Positions 9,911 to 22,256 of a DNA stretch of 64,000 nt are shown here, one piece after another. Positions within the stretch are counted from its first letter, which is position 1. Every line of letters starts with the position of its first letter. This DNA is from Caprella mutica. Lineage: Eukaryota; Arthropoda; Malacostraca; Amphipoda; Caprellidae. The stretch covers positions 1 to 64,000 of the forward strand of contig CANNZV010000922.1 of NCBI GenBank assembly GCA_947561585.1, in the 5' to 3' direction. The position numbers and the translations under genes were made by a program. The notes under the pieces were generated by a model. It was given only the letters and a program-made list of their open reading frames with translations, searched no databases and was not told where the DNA came from.

Positions 9911-12056
9911 AGAATCCTAATTTTTGAAAATTAATCGTGGAAGGAAGAAGAGTTACCCCAAAATAGTGAAGAACAAATATAAAGCTAGAATTGCTACTCC
10001 GAATGAAACAGACTTTTTTTGACAAATATTGCCCATGTTTTACATAGCTGAAAAAGTCCAGTTTTTCAACTTAAATATTTGATTAACTTATTTTTTTTTA
10101 AAGTTTTTAATTATAAATAATATAACATATTAGCTACATAGAATGAATTTCTCATCAACAGCTATATAACTGCTGAATATATGTGTTATTTTACTTATTT
10201 ACATCTAACAAGATTTTATGCAAGTGTAATTATCTCTTACATATATTGTTAATATACTCAATAATGTCTTTCTTTCTATTCCTAATTTAACAAACGGACG
10301 AATTTTATCATATTATATATATAGGTATATTATGTATAGGTATATGATTATATCATATACAGGTAAATTATAAGGTATATATAGTATATATAATATAGGA
10401 TTTTATAGTCAGTTCTTTAAAAAGGGTCTAATATTGATGTCAACAATGTACTATGAGGTATGGTAAATAGCTGACAAAGTTAAAAACAAAGAAATAAAAT
10501 TAAAATTAAAACTCTAAATAATTCAATTATAAAAATTCTAAAACTTTACAAAAAATATCTATAAATTTTTTAAATAAAAAACATATTTTGTATATAATCA
10601 TAATAAGAACAATAGTTAGGAATATTCATAATGATGAAAACCATAATACGTATTTAATCTGTGCAATAAAATGATGTAATTAATATAGTCTCTCCTTTTA
10701 TACTATTTTCTATGTCTTTGAGAGAAAACGAGAAATCTAGCGGTAACTCCTCAATTAAGCAAAAAACACTATTGTCCATTATCATTAAGGTAAATATCTA
10801 TTATATTTTTTAAATGCATTTCTGAGAATGTAATTTATACTTTCGGAAATTTAAATTACCTAAGACGAATGGTTTAAAATAAAATATAAATATACTGGTT
10901 AGATCCATTGAAGTCTGGCGAAGTTTACCATTATCTTTTTAGTACCTACCTACCTACCCATGTCCGATTTTAAATTCAAAAAGCTTTTTGCTAAAATATT
11001 GCATTGATTTCTATGTCGTTGTATAGAGTCTTTTTAAATTCAGAATCGTAGGCATTTATATTTTTACTGAATAAATTTTTAATCTAGAACTTTATAATGA
11101 AACGATAATTTTTATGTTCTATAAGATTTTGATTCTTTTATGAACCAACAGTGTACAATTTTTTTAATAACTGTTTATCGTGTTTTTAATTTAAGTGTGA
11201 AACATAAATAAAGAATATTTAAATATACTGGTTTATAAGTTAAAATATAAATAAACTGGTAATATAATGATTAATTAGTATTACAAATTAGTTTATCCAT
11301 ATTTTATATATGGTACGTGTACTTATGTCACTACAGATATTAGCTTTGAGCCTCTTGTTCTAATACCAAAACAAATTAATCATAAAATTGATTCATCGCT
11401 CACTTCGAATATTTGGCACATACTTTACTTTAAACAAGATGTTTACGTATTGGTGATATGTATTTCTTAGGGATTTATATGTATATTTTGCAACTATATA
11501 ATCTTCTAAAACATCCAGTCCAATCTTAAAACATTGTAGAGACTTGGTCAGTTTATTCAAGTCTATTAGCTATGATGGTGCTAACTCCTGCAGTACCAAA
11601 GTCTGTACAAGAATCTATCTACACTTTTCTCCAAAAAGAATTATAAGCAGCCTTTGGTATGTTCTACCGTCTAATTATGAATATAGTTTTCCTGGTAAAT
11701 AATCAATGATTACCTAATAACTGTACATTGTATATGTAAAGTGCTTATTTAATTGCCAATACAGCGATTACTGCTTCATGCAATTTCCATTAATCAATTA
11801 ATGGTAAGTTTCTTTAATCATTTCTAGGAACTCTTTCTATTTTTTGAATGTATTTAAAAGAAAATTTAACATTTAATTGTATGTCAGTAACCTGATTATT
11901 ATAAAAGTCCGTGTTAAATGGGATTTGCTTAATTGTTCATTTCTGTTTTTGTATAAAGATTATTTGATTATGTGAAGTTTTTTATTAGTTATTTCTGGAC
12001 TTCAACCATTGCGATTATTATTATTATGATTATCTGACTGAATAGGTTTCATATAG
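9911..12056. other. Non-coding AT-rich spacer
   Basis: Over 2 kb of AT-rich sequence with TATA/GGTATA microsatellite-like runs near 10310-10400. No coding signal found on either strand. Confidence 0.5.
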
Positions 12057-12169
12057 AGGGTAAGTTATGAATTATCGGTCAGTTCCACATCTTCGGACAT
12101 ATAAGAAAGAACGATATAGTCTATATATTAATACGATAGTGTTTGTGTTAGTGAATGTTACTTACTATA

Positions 12170-12405
12170 CAGGGTGACCCACAAAAAAGTGTACCCAGCT
12201 TTGAATTAATATAAATATTGTATTTAAAAATGAATAGAAATTAGAGTTCAAGTAAAATAAAAGATTATATATTTTTACTTGTATCCATTCTAACTACGCC
12301 ATTGCTTAAGATTCATTACTTATTTATAAATTAGATATTTATATTAATTCGAAGTTGGGTAGACCTTCATAGAAGTACCTATGATAGCCGCAGGAGATTG
12401 CCCTG
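12170..12405. mobile_element. MITE family B, copy 2, nested
   Basis: Begins CAGGGTGACCCACAAAAAAG after a TA and ends near TTGCCCTG before a TA. Internal AATTAATATAAATATTGTAT matches the 3478 copy. The right terminus is rearranged by about 27 extra bases (AGAAGTACCTATGATAGCCG). Confidence 0.6.
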
Positions 12406-12689
12406 TAGCCGCTATTTAACTAACCGTAACATTGATACATTCAGAGAAAATAACACCATTTATTATTATTCAGGAAAATGGATAAAATATTTAATATCTT
12501 ATGGAAAAAGGACATTTTATTTCTTAATAGACTTAGAATATACTTGATATCGACCGGATTAAGTATACTTAAGTATTTTAAGTATTTATTGCAGATTAAC
12601 AATCAAAATATTTATACATCTAATATTGAATCTTATAAAAACGAAAATAAATGTATCAAATTACTGTAATTGAATTACGGTGGAGGAAG

Positions 12690-12975
12690 TATAAGTGGGA
12701 CTGTGGGGGAAGTGTAGGTGGGGGAAGTGAAGGTGGGGGAAGTGAAGGTGGGGGAAGTGTAGATGGGGGAAGTGTATGTAGGGGAAGTGTATGTGGGGGA
12801 AGTGAAGGTGGGGAAGTGAAGGTGAGGGAAGAGAAGGTGGGGGAAGTATAGGTGGGGGAAGTGAAGGTGAGGGAAGTGAAGATGAGGGAAGTGTAGGTGG
12901 AGGAAGTGAAGGTGGGGGAAGTGTAGGTGGGGGAAGTGAAGGTGGGGGAAGTGAAGGTAGAGTAAGAGAAGGTAA
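12690..12975. repeat. 15-bp G-rich minisatellite
   Basis: About 19 imperfect copies of GGTGGGGGAAGTGAA with GTGTAG/GTGTAT variants. The + frame over part of it reads GGSEGGGSV repeats, an artefact of the period. Runs of five Gs recur every 15 bases on the + strand. Confidence 0.93.
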
Positions 12976-13616
12976 AATGTATAGCTAAAATATAACTTAT
13001 ATATAGTTTAGGTAAAAGGTTGTATTGTGATAATATTCTAGTAACTAGTGTACTTCCCCGTTAAAAATAACGGATCATCACCAATACCAATTTATTACCC
13101 GTTATTAGGTTACTTTTAATGAATTCAATTAAAATTAAATTTTCTGCATAGCCTAATTTATTTTAAAGATAAAATTCATTTAAAAAGTGAATAAAAAAAG
13201 GGGAATTTAAATATCAAGTCAATATATTCCAGAGCGTATCATAGTTACATTCTTCATGTTTAATAATGATCCTAAAAGACCTATTTGGTCTAATATAGGC
13301 TTGATTTTAATTTTGACATATTTTTGTTTTTAATATGTTGTTCATTTAGGCATTTGCATTATATTATGTGTACATGTTCAAAAATTTATTTCAATAAAAT
13401 TATCATTATCATTAATACCTGTCGTGTAAAAGCGGACACCAAATAAATAAATAAACATACTAAGGAAATTATTAGTATAGATAGATTCAATTTAATTTTA
13501 ATTGGTATCTATGATACCAATTAAAATATAAATTAAATGAAATTATTATCATATCGTTTTTTTGTTTTTTGTACGACCGAAGATGTGGAACTGAACGATA
13601 ATTCGTAACTTACTGG

Positions 13617-15730
13617 TCTTATCCTATTCACTTTTGTACAACACTAAGTAAATTACACATAAAAATGTGAAAAAGAGTATCTAATTTCCACTCTCGCTAT
13701 TTTGTTCATTGTAGCGTGATGCAATAGTAAATGTGAGGTAAAACATGAGAAACAGTTCACGCCTCAGTAAGTAACTTGGACAGTACTCTCAAAATATTAT
13801 CTGGAACACTCACCGTTACTCCAAATGCAACATAAAAAATGGTGGAATTTCTCATATATTACATTACGCTTCGTTACCGATATTCAGCACGATTTCTACG
13901 TTCAAAACTCTATAAAAAATTGATTTGAGGCGCCTAGATTATCGTGACTGGATGTGACGTCATCACAACGCTGGTTATCATTTTCTAACGGTTGAATAAT
14001 GAAATAATTGTGTCCTATTTGTTTGCTATAGATATTTATTGTCTGAAAGCTTCTTAAGTGACATAATAAAAAGCAGTTGAAGTTACGGTAGTTATGTCCT
14101 AATTTGTCGTTATCGATATTTAGTATCTTTAAGCATGCGTAAGTGGCATATTAAGGAATAGTTGAAGTTATTAGAATGTTCTAGCCACCTTGCATTTAAT
14201 TGGAGTAAAGTTGTCAACAGGGAGAAGCATTGATACGTTAATTTTTTTGGGCTACTTGTCGAATTCTCAACGAAATAAAATTATTACTTCTTGTACATAT
14301 AGGTTGCCAATGTAGTTCACACTTAATTATAGGTCGTAATGTTCCCAAGTAAGCATAATAATATCTCATTTACGATTTCAGAAACAGCTACTTTAAACTT
14401 CATTGTAATTTCATTTATTAAGGTAAGGTTCAACAGAGAATTTAGCAACAGAATAATAGCTTTAAAATGTGAAACCTTTCGATGGCAAAAAAATACAAAG
14501 ACTGATGACTTTAATTAAGGGCTAACTTACCTTTTCTAAAGACACTCAGGTAACTAGAAGCAGCTCTATCATTGCTGAGGGCTAGCACAAAAAATAACCA
14601 AAGACACCTCGCCCAGTCATTCAGTTGTCCAGAAAAAAAACACATTCTTAAACTATTTTAGCGACGGCACTATTTTCACCGACATATTTTTGTTGTCATC
14701 ATAAAACACATTTTTCATATGCATGAACTAGTGACATTAATTAACGTTTATGTAATACTTTTTCTCCATTTATAAAATCTTTGAAAATAATTAAAGAGTT
14801 TTACCAAATATAACCAATTGACTATTTCATTTCGTCATGGTAGATGATAGGTAGACCTATGACATATTTCAAACCAAACTCTCTAATGTTTTCTTCATAG
14901 CTAATTTCACTCCCACATATATGCATATTCATTAAGTTTCTATGTGGTTAATTTGCCTTATACTTTAAGGTTATTAGTGAAACGAGTAGGTTAATTTATT
15001 TCATATATTTACAATGTATTTGTGTCACATGAGCTACAACGAGGAGAACAATGGAAGAATAAGCTACACAATAGAGCTACAGTACCAGCTTTCTCGTGTC
15101 ATCTACAATTAAGAAGCTTTGTTTGCACCAGCTTTCTTCTATGGTTGATTAATGCCTTAATAGTCTATTTCTCGTTGGGAAGACATTACCTAAATGTTAT
15201 CACTAACCTGTAATACATGTAATTATCTAAAAGAACCAGTCGGTAGAACTCACCGAGAAAAACTGACTTTAGTTTAGATATACGAATGCCCTCAATTCTC
15301 CCTCACTTAATTACTCATAATAATTCATAATAATCACTCTGATTCGTACAAAATGATTGAAGAAAAAGATATTATCAGAAGATATGTATGGCGCTATATT
15401 CATTTACAGAAATGAACATGTATTAGATATTTCCTATTCAAAATTATCTATCATTAATCATCAGGTAATAAAGCAATTCTAAATTTAAGTAAATAGCAGT
15501 AATTTTTGTGAAATTAGCATATATTACAATCAGTAATATACAACATTTCTAATTGTCTCGAATTTTCTATACGAATTATGACAATAAATAAATAATTGCA
15601 ATATGTTAAATTAATGTAACTATTGAAATATTGAATATACTTATACTCTTTAATACTATTTATCCAACTGAATTGGTGCAAATGGTGAACTTCATCTCTT
15701 CAAACTGTCTGTGATTTTTTGCGTAACTTT
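13617..15730. other. Non-coding spacer
   Basis: No gene that I can support. At 13050-13073 (just upstream) is a copy of the CTTCCCCGTTAAAA-type inverted motif also found at 60799. A 63-codon open frame at 15022 (+) is unsupported. Confidence 0.45.
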
Positions 15731-16633
15731 TCACACCAAACTGATGTACAGAGTAGAGAAAACAGACCAGAATCCTTGCAGTACCTCCGTGAAAGACGGT
15801 TGACGAAAAGCAATGTACTGCACTTTGTATTCCTCCTCAGACATGGACTGTTTCGCCTCCATGGAGTTTTTATTGGCATTGGGTATGTCACTGAAGACTT
15901 TCATGTAGGTAGGGGAAGACTCCGTTGTGACTCCAAAGGAAAGAAGCGAAGAATAGTGCCTATCATTGTAGTTCATCCAGGAGTTGGCCACGTAGTGAAG
16001 TAAAGCTTCTAGCAAGTGAAACACTGTCATGGTGTCTGATACCGGAATTAGCTCCTGAGCGCCGTTGTAAGAGTTTTCAGTTGTAGTGTTTTCCTGCTTC
16101 GCGGCGCCCCAATACGTGTGCTGAGGCGTTGTAAGTGGGTCATCATCGTCATTCAGCTGAAATGTTTTCCCAGGGCTCTTGCTCTCTGACCCGATTCTTT
16201 TCCTAAAGTCATCTCCGGTGCCGTGAACTGAGTATTTATTCGTATCACCTGAAACGAAGTTAATAACCCGGTCTAAATTCTTCTGAATCAAGCCAGAGAC
16301 GAGGATGTGTTTCCAGCTGGGCTTCAGGCCATCTTTTTTCATATGAACGCTATCACTTATCTCATTTTCTCTATCATCAATTTGATAGTTCTTAACAGCT
16401 TCCACGTGGGTGTCATTCAAATTAGAAGAATTTCTTACGTGTTCCTCAGTAGTGACGTTATTTCCTACTAACAAGTTCACATTATTGTAATTATTACGAA
16501 CTTTGACGTTATTTTTCAAAGTTGATTTTGACGGCAATGAGTTTGACTGACAAATTATGAAGAACACTAAAACTGTATTTCTTAACACCATTTTAAATCC
16601 CTCCATATTGAAACTGCACAATCCAAATAACAA
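15731..16633 (-). CDS. Unrecognised secreted protein, single exon, about 300 aa
   Basis: An uninterrupted 300-codon frame, far longer than chance in this AT-rich region and less AT-rich than its flanks. The first ATG (16633) gives MLFGLCSFNMEGFKMVLRN. The ATGs at 16606 or 16591 would place the hydrophobic signal peptide (MVLRNTVLVFFIICQSNS) closer to the N-terminus and are plausible real starts. The mature part has several N-glycosylation sequons (NVT, NSS, NDT, NTT), an acidic DDDD stretch, and a C-terminal half with hydrophobic segments (FHLLEALLHYVANSW; FTEVLQGFWSVFSTL). There is no Cys-rich module and no domain I recognise. A comparatively GC-rich upstream region (16640-16900) would be the promoter. 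Confidence 0.65.
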   Translation of the reverse strand: MLFGLCSFNMEGFKMVLRNTVLVFFIICQSNSLPSKSTLKNNVKVRNNYNNVNLLVGNNVTTEEHVRNSSNLNDTHVEAVKNYQIDDRENEISDSVHMKKDGLKPSWKHILVSGLIQKNLDRVINFVSGDTNKYSVHGTGDDFRKRIGSESKSPGKTFQLNDDDDPLTTPQHTYWGAAKQENTTTENSYNGAQELIPVSDTMTVFHLLEALLHYVANSWMNYNDRHYSSLLSFGVTTESSPTYMKVFSDIPNANKNSMEAKQSMSEEEYKVQYIAFRQPSFTEVLQGFWSVFSTLYISLV

Positions 16634-17614
16634 ACAGTTCAGTTGACAACACTCAGTAGAGACTGCAGACCATGTGGTACCTCAGGGTGCAGTTGTCTCA
16701 CTCGCTATTTTCATCCGCTACACGCGCTCGCCGTAAGAGTTGTTAGCGCTAGGAGCTCCGTAGTAAGAATAAGCAGTTACCATAGCGCCGAGTGCCGAGT
16801 TCAAAAGGCATAACTGTGTCACAGACACTAGGTCAGGGGGTTGTCACGACCTCCCATTTCCTCCAAACGTCTTACACAGATGAGAGTTCGGCGTTTAGAC
16901 TCTAACTGTTAAGAGCGTAAATGTACATAATAAAATATGCTGATGTTATTTATTGAGATCAATATTATGGGTTATATATTAGGAGAAAGTTGTTTATTAG
17001 AAGAAAGTCTCTGTTAACACATTAAACAGATAATTGCTTTCAATTGAAATACATTTTTAAAATATTTTATATTTAACGGTTGATTTTTATTAAATGACAT
17101 AATTAGAACAATCTTTTAACCATATAAAGAGAACAAATATGATTTAATAATAAAGATATTTTTTTAAATGTCTCTCTAGAAAAGAATTAGCTACTTAAAT
17201 TGAGATCACCATACGTATATTTACTTCAATTATTATATTTGCAGTGAATGAACCATATTATTTATATATGATTAGCCTCTATACATATGATGTTATCTCA
17301 CTAATAGAGGATTAGTTAGAGCAGTCCACAAGAACAAATTGCAGTACCCTTCCATATAAATAAACATGTGATATATTAGGGGCTACAATGAAACAAATTA
17401 CTGTTAATTGGTAAAAAGTTAATCGTAATATAAAAGTGAAAGTTGAACTTCCTTTGACGTATCTTGGATATATTTTACTGTTATCTAACCGATATTTTAG
17501 TATTTATCTAAATACTTTATAGGAAATAAATCCTGCATTATGTTTCACTCTATGGAAACATATTTGAATAGCTACATAAATGGAGGAATTATTAATAGCA
17601 AAATGAAAGAAAAA
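16634..17614. other. Intergenic region between the secreted protein gene and the SmydA gene
   Basis: 16640-16900 is GC-richer than its surroundings (ACACGCGCTCGCCG, GAGTGCCGAG) and probably holds the promoter of the minus-strand secreted protein gene. The remainder is AT-rich with no recognised element. Confidence 0.45.
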
Positions 17615-19652
17615 TCAGGTAATATCCTGGAGATATTTGATTGCCATTGATCTCAAAACTATTCCTGAATTTCCTTCAATTAATGCAACACATTTTTCTA
17701 ACAGAGATTTAGCTAATTTTACGTCAGAGTTGTCTTTGAATCCATTAACTTTAACTGAATTTGATGATAGTTTTAATCTAGATATAATTGACACTCCATA
17801 CTCAAACAGAACTACGGTAACGTACCTAGATAGCAATCCTGAACCAGGATCAATTCTAGAACACAACTCTAAGAATTCCTTACACATGTTTTCTTTCTTG
17901 AAATGAGCAGCCATGTCATTAGTTTTTGAAGGATTTGCCATCATTTGAATAAGCATGAATTTGATTTTGAATAAAAGAAAATGATTTGGATGTAATTTGG
18001 ATGCCTCACACCGTTCTAGAAAATTCTCTAGCTTGTCAAGTTTTGGAGCACCTACGATTAGCTCCACGTCCTCTTCTATTTGCTGGAGAATATTCAGAAT
18101 TTCTTGGTCTGACATTGAATGAGAGCATTTATTACATCGCCATTTACTGGCAATGGTGGAAGTATTTTCAGGAAGAAGGTAGCCATCATCAGAGCAGTAA
18201 TTGCACTTGACAGCTGAGAAAAAGCTACCTAGTTCAGTAGGATCAGAACACCTCTTGCACTGACATACGAAGAATTTATGATCTAGAAGTTGTTTTTGTC
18301 TTGCTGTAGTGCCCCACAACACTTTAGTGTACATTGCACTTATATTATCCCCTTTATAAATATCAATGGAAGCTTTGAATATCAGTTGGTAAGATGAATC
18401 GAATTCTCGTTTGCTATTTGCAAGGCAAGAGTGTTCGAAAATAGAGCAGTTTGAATAGAGGCCCATCAGAGGATAAGCTGCTCCTTCTATGTCATATCCG
18501 TTGATTTGTATGACACCTATAAGGTGCCTTATGAATGAATCTACATCGGAATCATTGCTGTCGTTAGTAATTTTTTTCAACATACTAATGATGTCATTGG
18601 TCATGTTTGTGATTCCCTCATTTGTATTTTGATCTGATGAAGTACTCTGCAAACTCATGAGTTGGGCCAGTTTCTTTTTATTCCCTCTTAGGTATAAAGC
18701 CCTGTGTACAAAACCAAACATTACATAAATAGTAAAAGGCTTTATAACTCAAAATTAGTTGTGATATTCCTTACCTGAGAGGTACAATCAACATATAAGA
18801 TCTCTTATCGATAGATGGTCCGAATGAGTTCTTCACAGTTTGTGTGAGTTGGCATTCTGGTTGGTGGTGTTCGGACGACTCGCATGATTTTCCGCATAAA
18901 GGCCAACTGCATTTCTCACATCTGAAATAAAGATCTAGTTAAATTTTGTTCGTATCCATTGCTAGTATTTATGAATATAACGTCAGTCAGAAAATGCAGT
19001 ATGATAAACGTTTAACGTTTGATTTCATAAAGAGATTAAAAATGGTTTTTGGAAATTAAAGAAAAAGTGGTTAGTGGCCAGGTCGGAGTCACTTGGATGG
19101 AAATAGGTTAAGGTCAGGATTTAGTACATATAAGCCCACTTGGTGGGCCGAATGCTGTCTATTTGGAGCGTCCCATCAAATTAAAGACTGCTATTTAAAG
19201 GCAGTACCTATAAACATCACTGATTGGCTGGTAGCATCCCAAACAAAGGGTTGCTGTAGTCTCCAGAGGACCCATCAGCAGTGGTATTTCCTTCAGGATA
19301 ACTTCTCCCGCACGGATGTCCCTGGTAGCTACGGCATATCTTCCTAAAATGTCATTCTTTGCCACCTGTAAAGGTAGGAAAGTAGAACAAAGTTGTAATT
19401 GATAGAGAGATAATATACCTAATAGATGAGTAATACCAAATAGGTAGTTATTTTAGTTGTAATACCTAACTGACCATTTCAACTCACCATGAATGGATAG
19501 CAATGTTGTGAATGCTTTACCCTGTCACTCAATTGACATTTTTCACTGCAGTAGTTCTCTTTATGACAATTACCACACTTTAGATTGGTTACTGTGCCAC
19601 ATTGGATGCAAGTATTCTTTTTATCAGATAAACAAAGGGATAAAGAATCCAT
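17615..19652 (-). CDS. SET and MYND domain protein, SmydA (SmydA-8/msta-like), 4 exons, 518 aa
   Basis: Minus-strand exons are 19652-19488, 19365-19208, 18921-18775 and 18701-17615. All introns are GT-AG, the phases match, and the sum is 519 codons. Exon 1 has an N-terminal MYND finger (C15, C18, C26, C29, C35, C39, H47, C51). Exon 2 starts the SET domain (LGRYAVATRDIRAGEVILKE). Exons 2-3 hold a second Cys cluster that splits SET (CLGCYQP, then CEKCSWPLCGKSC and HHQPEC). Exon 4 has the SET core FEHSCLAN, IDIYKGDNISAMYT, LWGTTARQKQL and the post-SET FVCQCKRCSDPTELGS, then a helical C-terminal region. Order and length match the arthropod-specific SmydA group, a putative lysine methyltransferase or regulator. 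The usual Asn of N-H-S-C, which contacts S-adenosylmethionine, is Glu, so catalytic activity is doubtful. The gene looks intact. Confidence 0.92.
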
Positions 19653-20631
19653 CTATCTTGTACTTTACTGTTTTCTTAAATGAAATAAATATCTAGGAAA
19701 TATATACGAAGAAAATTTAAGAAAATTATAAACTAAATGAAATGACTATTGATCAACAAAATATTATTACATTTAATTGCTTTATTTTCTTCAAAAGCTA
19801 AAACTTAAAAATTGAAATTGAATAGCGTTATCCCTATAGGATATTCGTCAATGTTGACTATTTTAACACTGCTCACAATAACTTATTACTATATTGTTAT
19901 TTAAACTCTATTATAATAATTAGGAATTGAGAGAACACATTGATCACCGCTCTAATCTTGACAACAACTGCTTGATGTCATGATGAGAAAATTGGACACT
20001 TGCCAATATAACGTTACAGTTTAACGTCACACTGTACTAACGTCTCCCTAACAAAACTTAAATCGAGGCTCAATAAATATATAATTCATTCAATAAAATA
20101 TTCAAAGTACATCTATAAAGGCGTACCCCGCTCTCATTACAATATCGCGACTCACACTTAGAACAAAACAGTAATAAGTGCAAAACATATCCCGAAGATA
20201 GATTTTTATAATCATTATCCCTACAATATTCTGTTTTCTACGAGAAAAGGATCAAAGAAAATGTTAATTAACTAATTATAGTAATATTTTCAATTGGAGT
20301 GACTTAGACTGTACTACAATTGAAGTACGTTTAATATTTGGTATGATGGCCTTCAACATCAATTATACAATTCAACATCTTCTACCAAATGAGGCAAACA
20401 AATTATGTATTTGTTGGAGAGGAATGTTTTTCAATTATTAATTTAGAACAGACAACTAATTTTCGATCGTTTTAGGATTTCATTAATAAATAAATTTTCA
20501 AATGATTTCAATGGAAGTATATCACTAGTTCTGCGCAGTAGCTAGGGACATTAAGTAGCATACTTATTGTTTGTTGCTAAAAAGCTATATCAATAATTGT
20601 CTTATAATTTGAAATGAACAACAAACTGCCA
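19653..20631. other. Intergenic region between SmydA (-) and the peptide gene pair (+)
   Basis: Divergent upstream region holding the promoter of SmydA. No TATA box or repeat is identified with confidence. Confidence 0.45.
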
Positions 20632-20921
20632 TCTGTTGATCAGATAACGAACTAAAAGGTATTAAAATTGTTTCAAATTCCGTATAATGGTAAAGTTTTT
20701 TCATTAAAATGTTTAAATTTACAGTGACGTTGAAACAAACAAAACTACTTAATTTTTCATATTTTTGACCACTGGTGAATATAGAGCATGCAAATTTTAA
20801 AAGCGCAAACAAGTGTTCAGAATCCGGTTGTTAACCTGGTTAGCTTATCTGAAATAATTGCTCAAACCACGTAATAAACAGTGATAGATAATTATTAACC
20901 TAAATTACTATTCACATATGG

Positions 20922-20952
20922 TATAAAAGTCAGTGACATTTCCTTACACAGT
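20922..20952 (+). promoter_or_regulatory. Core promoter of peptide gene 1
   Basis: TATAAAAG at 20922-20929 is followed about 25 bases later by CACAGTCACT, an initiator-like sequence. The ATG lies about 57 bases further on. The same arrangement is conserved in gene 2. Confidence 0.6.
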
Positions 20953-21006
20953 CACTTCTATAAACACGAGCTGTAGCGTGAAAAAACTATTTAGTAAGCT
21001 AACAAG

Positions 21007-22080
21007 ATGAAACTGATGTTGGTGATGTCTTTGATGGTACTGGGTGTTCTCGCGATTGTGAGTACATACAGTAAAACTCCTGAGTTATGAAGTACTGAGT
21101 TATGAAGCACTCGAGTAATGAAGGACCTGAGTTATGAAGTATTTTCTATGTTTAAATTGAAGAAGACTGTACGATATTGGTCAAAAATTTCGTATTAGTT
21201 ATCTATCAAAGACCATAGTTTTCTCCAAGATTTTAATCGTAGAAAACTATTAGTGCCCCTGAGATATGAAGTGGCTCTGAGAGTCTGAGTTATGAAAGAA
21301 CCAAAATTTCATAACTCAGGAGAAATATCTTTATTAACCTAATTTTGTTATAGGAAAACTAACTACCGTTTACCATCTAATAGAGAAATAGAAACGGAAC
21401 AGTAATTCCTCTTTGATAAGATTACAGTTGAAATTGATGACTATATTGAAAATGTATTGAGGTTTAGTGTAAATTTAATTTAGAATGCAAATCAATAATT
21501 TAAAAGTTTCTAGGTTTGAAAATACTGAATAGATACTGGATATTTTATCTCAATTTATAAGTATAGTAATATTTTTTCTCACAGGGAATGGCAGACCAGA
21601 TGAATGACAATGAAATGCAAGATGGAGCCGAATTTGGTGAGTGAAGTAATAAAAGAAAAAGAATGATTAATGAGCTATCTGCATTCACCAATGCCGTAAT
21701 TCAGAGCTTTTGAAGTTTGAATAACATTTCTGCTATACACATAACAATTAATATTTTTCAATACAACATAATTTTTAATAGTATATTTTCTGTCTGAAAT
21801 CAACCTATAAGTTTTTGGGGAAACTGATCAATATCAACAAAATTGCAAATTGCCTACAAGTCATTTTTTGACCATAATGTTTATTCATAACAGTTAAATG
21901 TTAATTATTGTTCAATAATTTAAACTTTCCATAACAAATGCAGATATGATGAAAGAATCAGCTTCTGAAGTACACCCTGAAACACCACAACATGAAAAAC
22001 TTATTGAACCTAGGATGACAAGATATGGAAAACCACTGGGAAAAAGAGTCCAACCTATTCAAAGCAAATGGCTTCCATGA
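21007..22080 (+). CDS. Secreted peptide precursor 1, 3 exons, 79 aa
   Basis: Exons are 21007-21057, 21585-21636 and 21944-22080, with donors GTGAGT and GTGAGT and acceptors ACAG and GCAG in matching phases. Exon 1 is exactly a Met/Leu-rich signal peptide (MKLMLVMSLMVLGVLAI). Exon 2 is an acidic spacer (GMADQMNDNEMQDGAEF). Exon 3 carries EPRMTRYGKPLGKRVQPIQ and ends SKWLP. The G-K-R is a dibasic cleavage plus amidation signature. Cleavage after the Arg of EPR would free an octapeptide MTRYGKPL-amide, and the tail VQPIQSKWLP could be a second product. There are no cysteines. I do not recognise the peptide. Neuropeptide-like or another short secreted peptide is inferred from layout only. The paralogue lies at 24085-26301. 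Confidence 0.8.
21069..21321. mobile_element. pogo-like MITE in intron 1 of peptide gene 1
   Basis: Starts TA-CAGTAAAACTCCTGAGTTAT and ends in the inverse TTTCATAACTCAGGA. Internal GAGTTATGAAG words recur. The same element lies at 24175-24435 in the paralogue, so it was present before the duplication. Confidence 0.6.
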
Positions 22081-22250
22081 ACAGGAATGGTAGAATTCGT
22101 GAATTGGCTTAATTCGTTAGTAATATGTGGATCTAGATTAAAAGTATCTATATTTTTCTCCATTGGTAATATGTAGAGTTATTGATTGAGTATTTTGTTA
22201 TTTATTAATGATTAGTTTTCACCTTCGAAAGATATATATTATTATCACAA

Positions 22251-22256
22251 AATAAA
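22251..22256 (+). terminator. Poly(A) signal of peptide gene 1
   Basis: AATAAA about 170 bases after the stop codon, in a 3' region almost identical to that of gene 2. Confidence 0.6.

Larger units (their letters stand above)
12057..13616. mobile_element. Family A MITE split by later insertions
   Basis: The left part (12057-12120) carries AATTATCGGTCAGTTCCACA and CTTCGGACATATAAG. The right part (about 13490-13616) carries the GGTATCTATGATACC centre and CGACCGAAGATGTGGAACTG. Together they make one diverged family A element interrupted by about 1.35 kb, which includes the family B MITE (12170-12405) and the G-rich array (12690-12975). Confidence 0.55.

Noticed and set aside
12651..12851. Gly/Ser-rich protein (GGSEGGGS)
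   Set aside because: Read-through of the 15-bp G-rich minisatellite.
19093..19347. 84-codon + strand frame
   Set aside because: Antisense to exon 2 of the SmydA gene.
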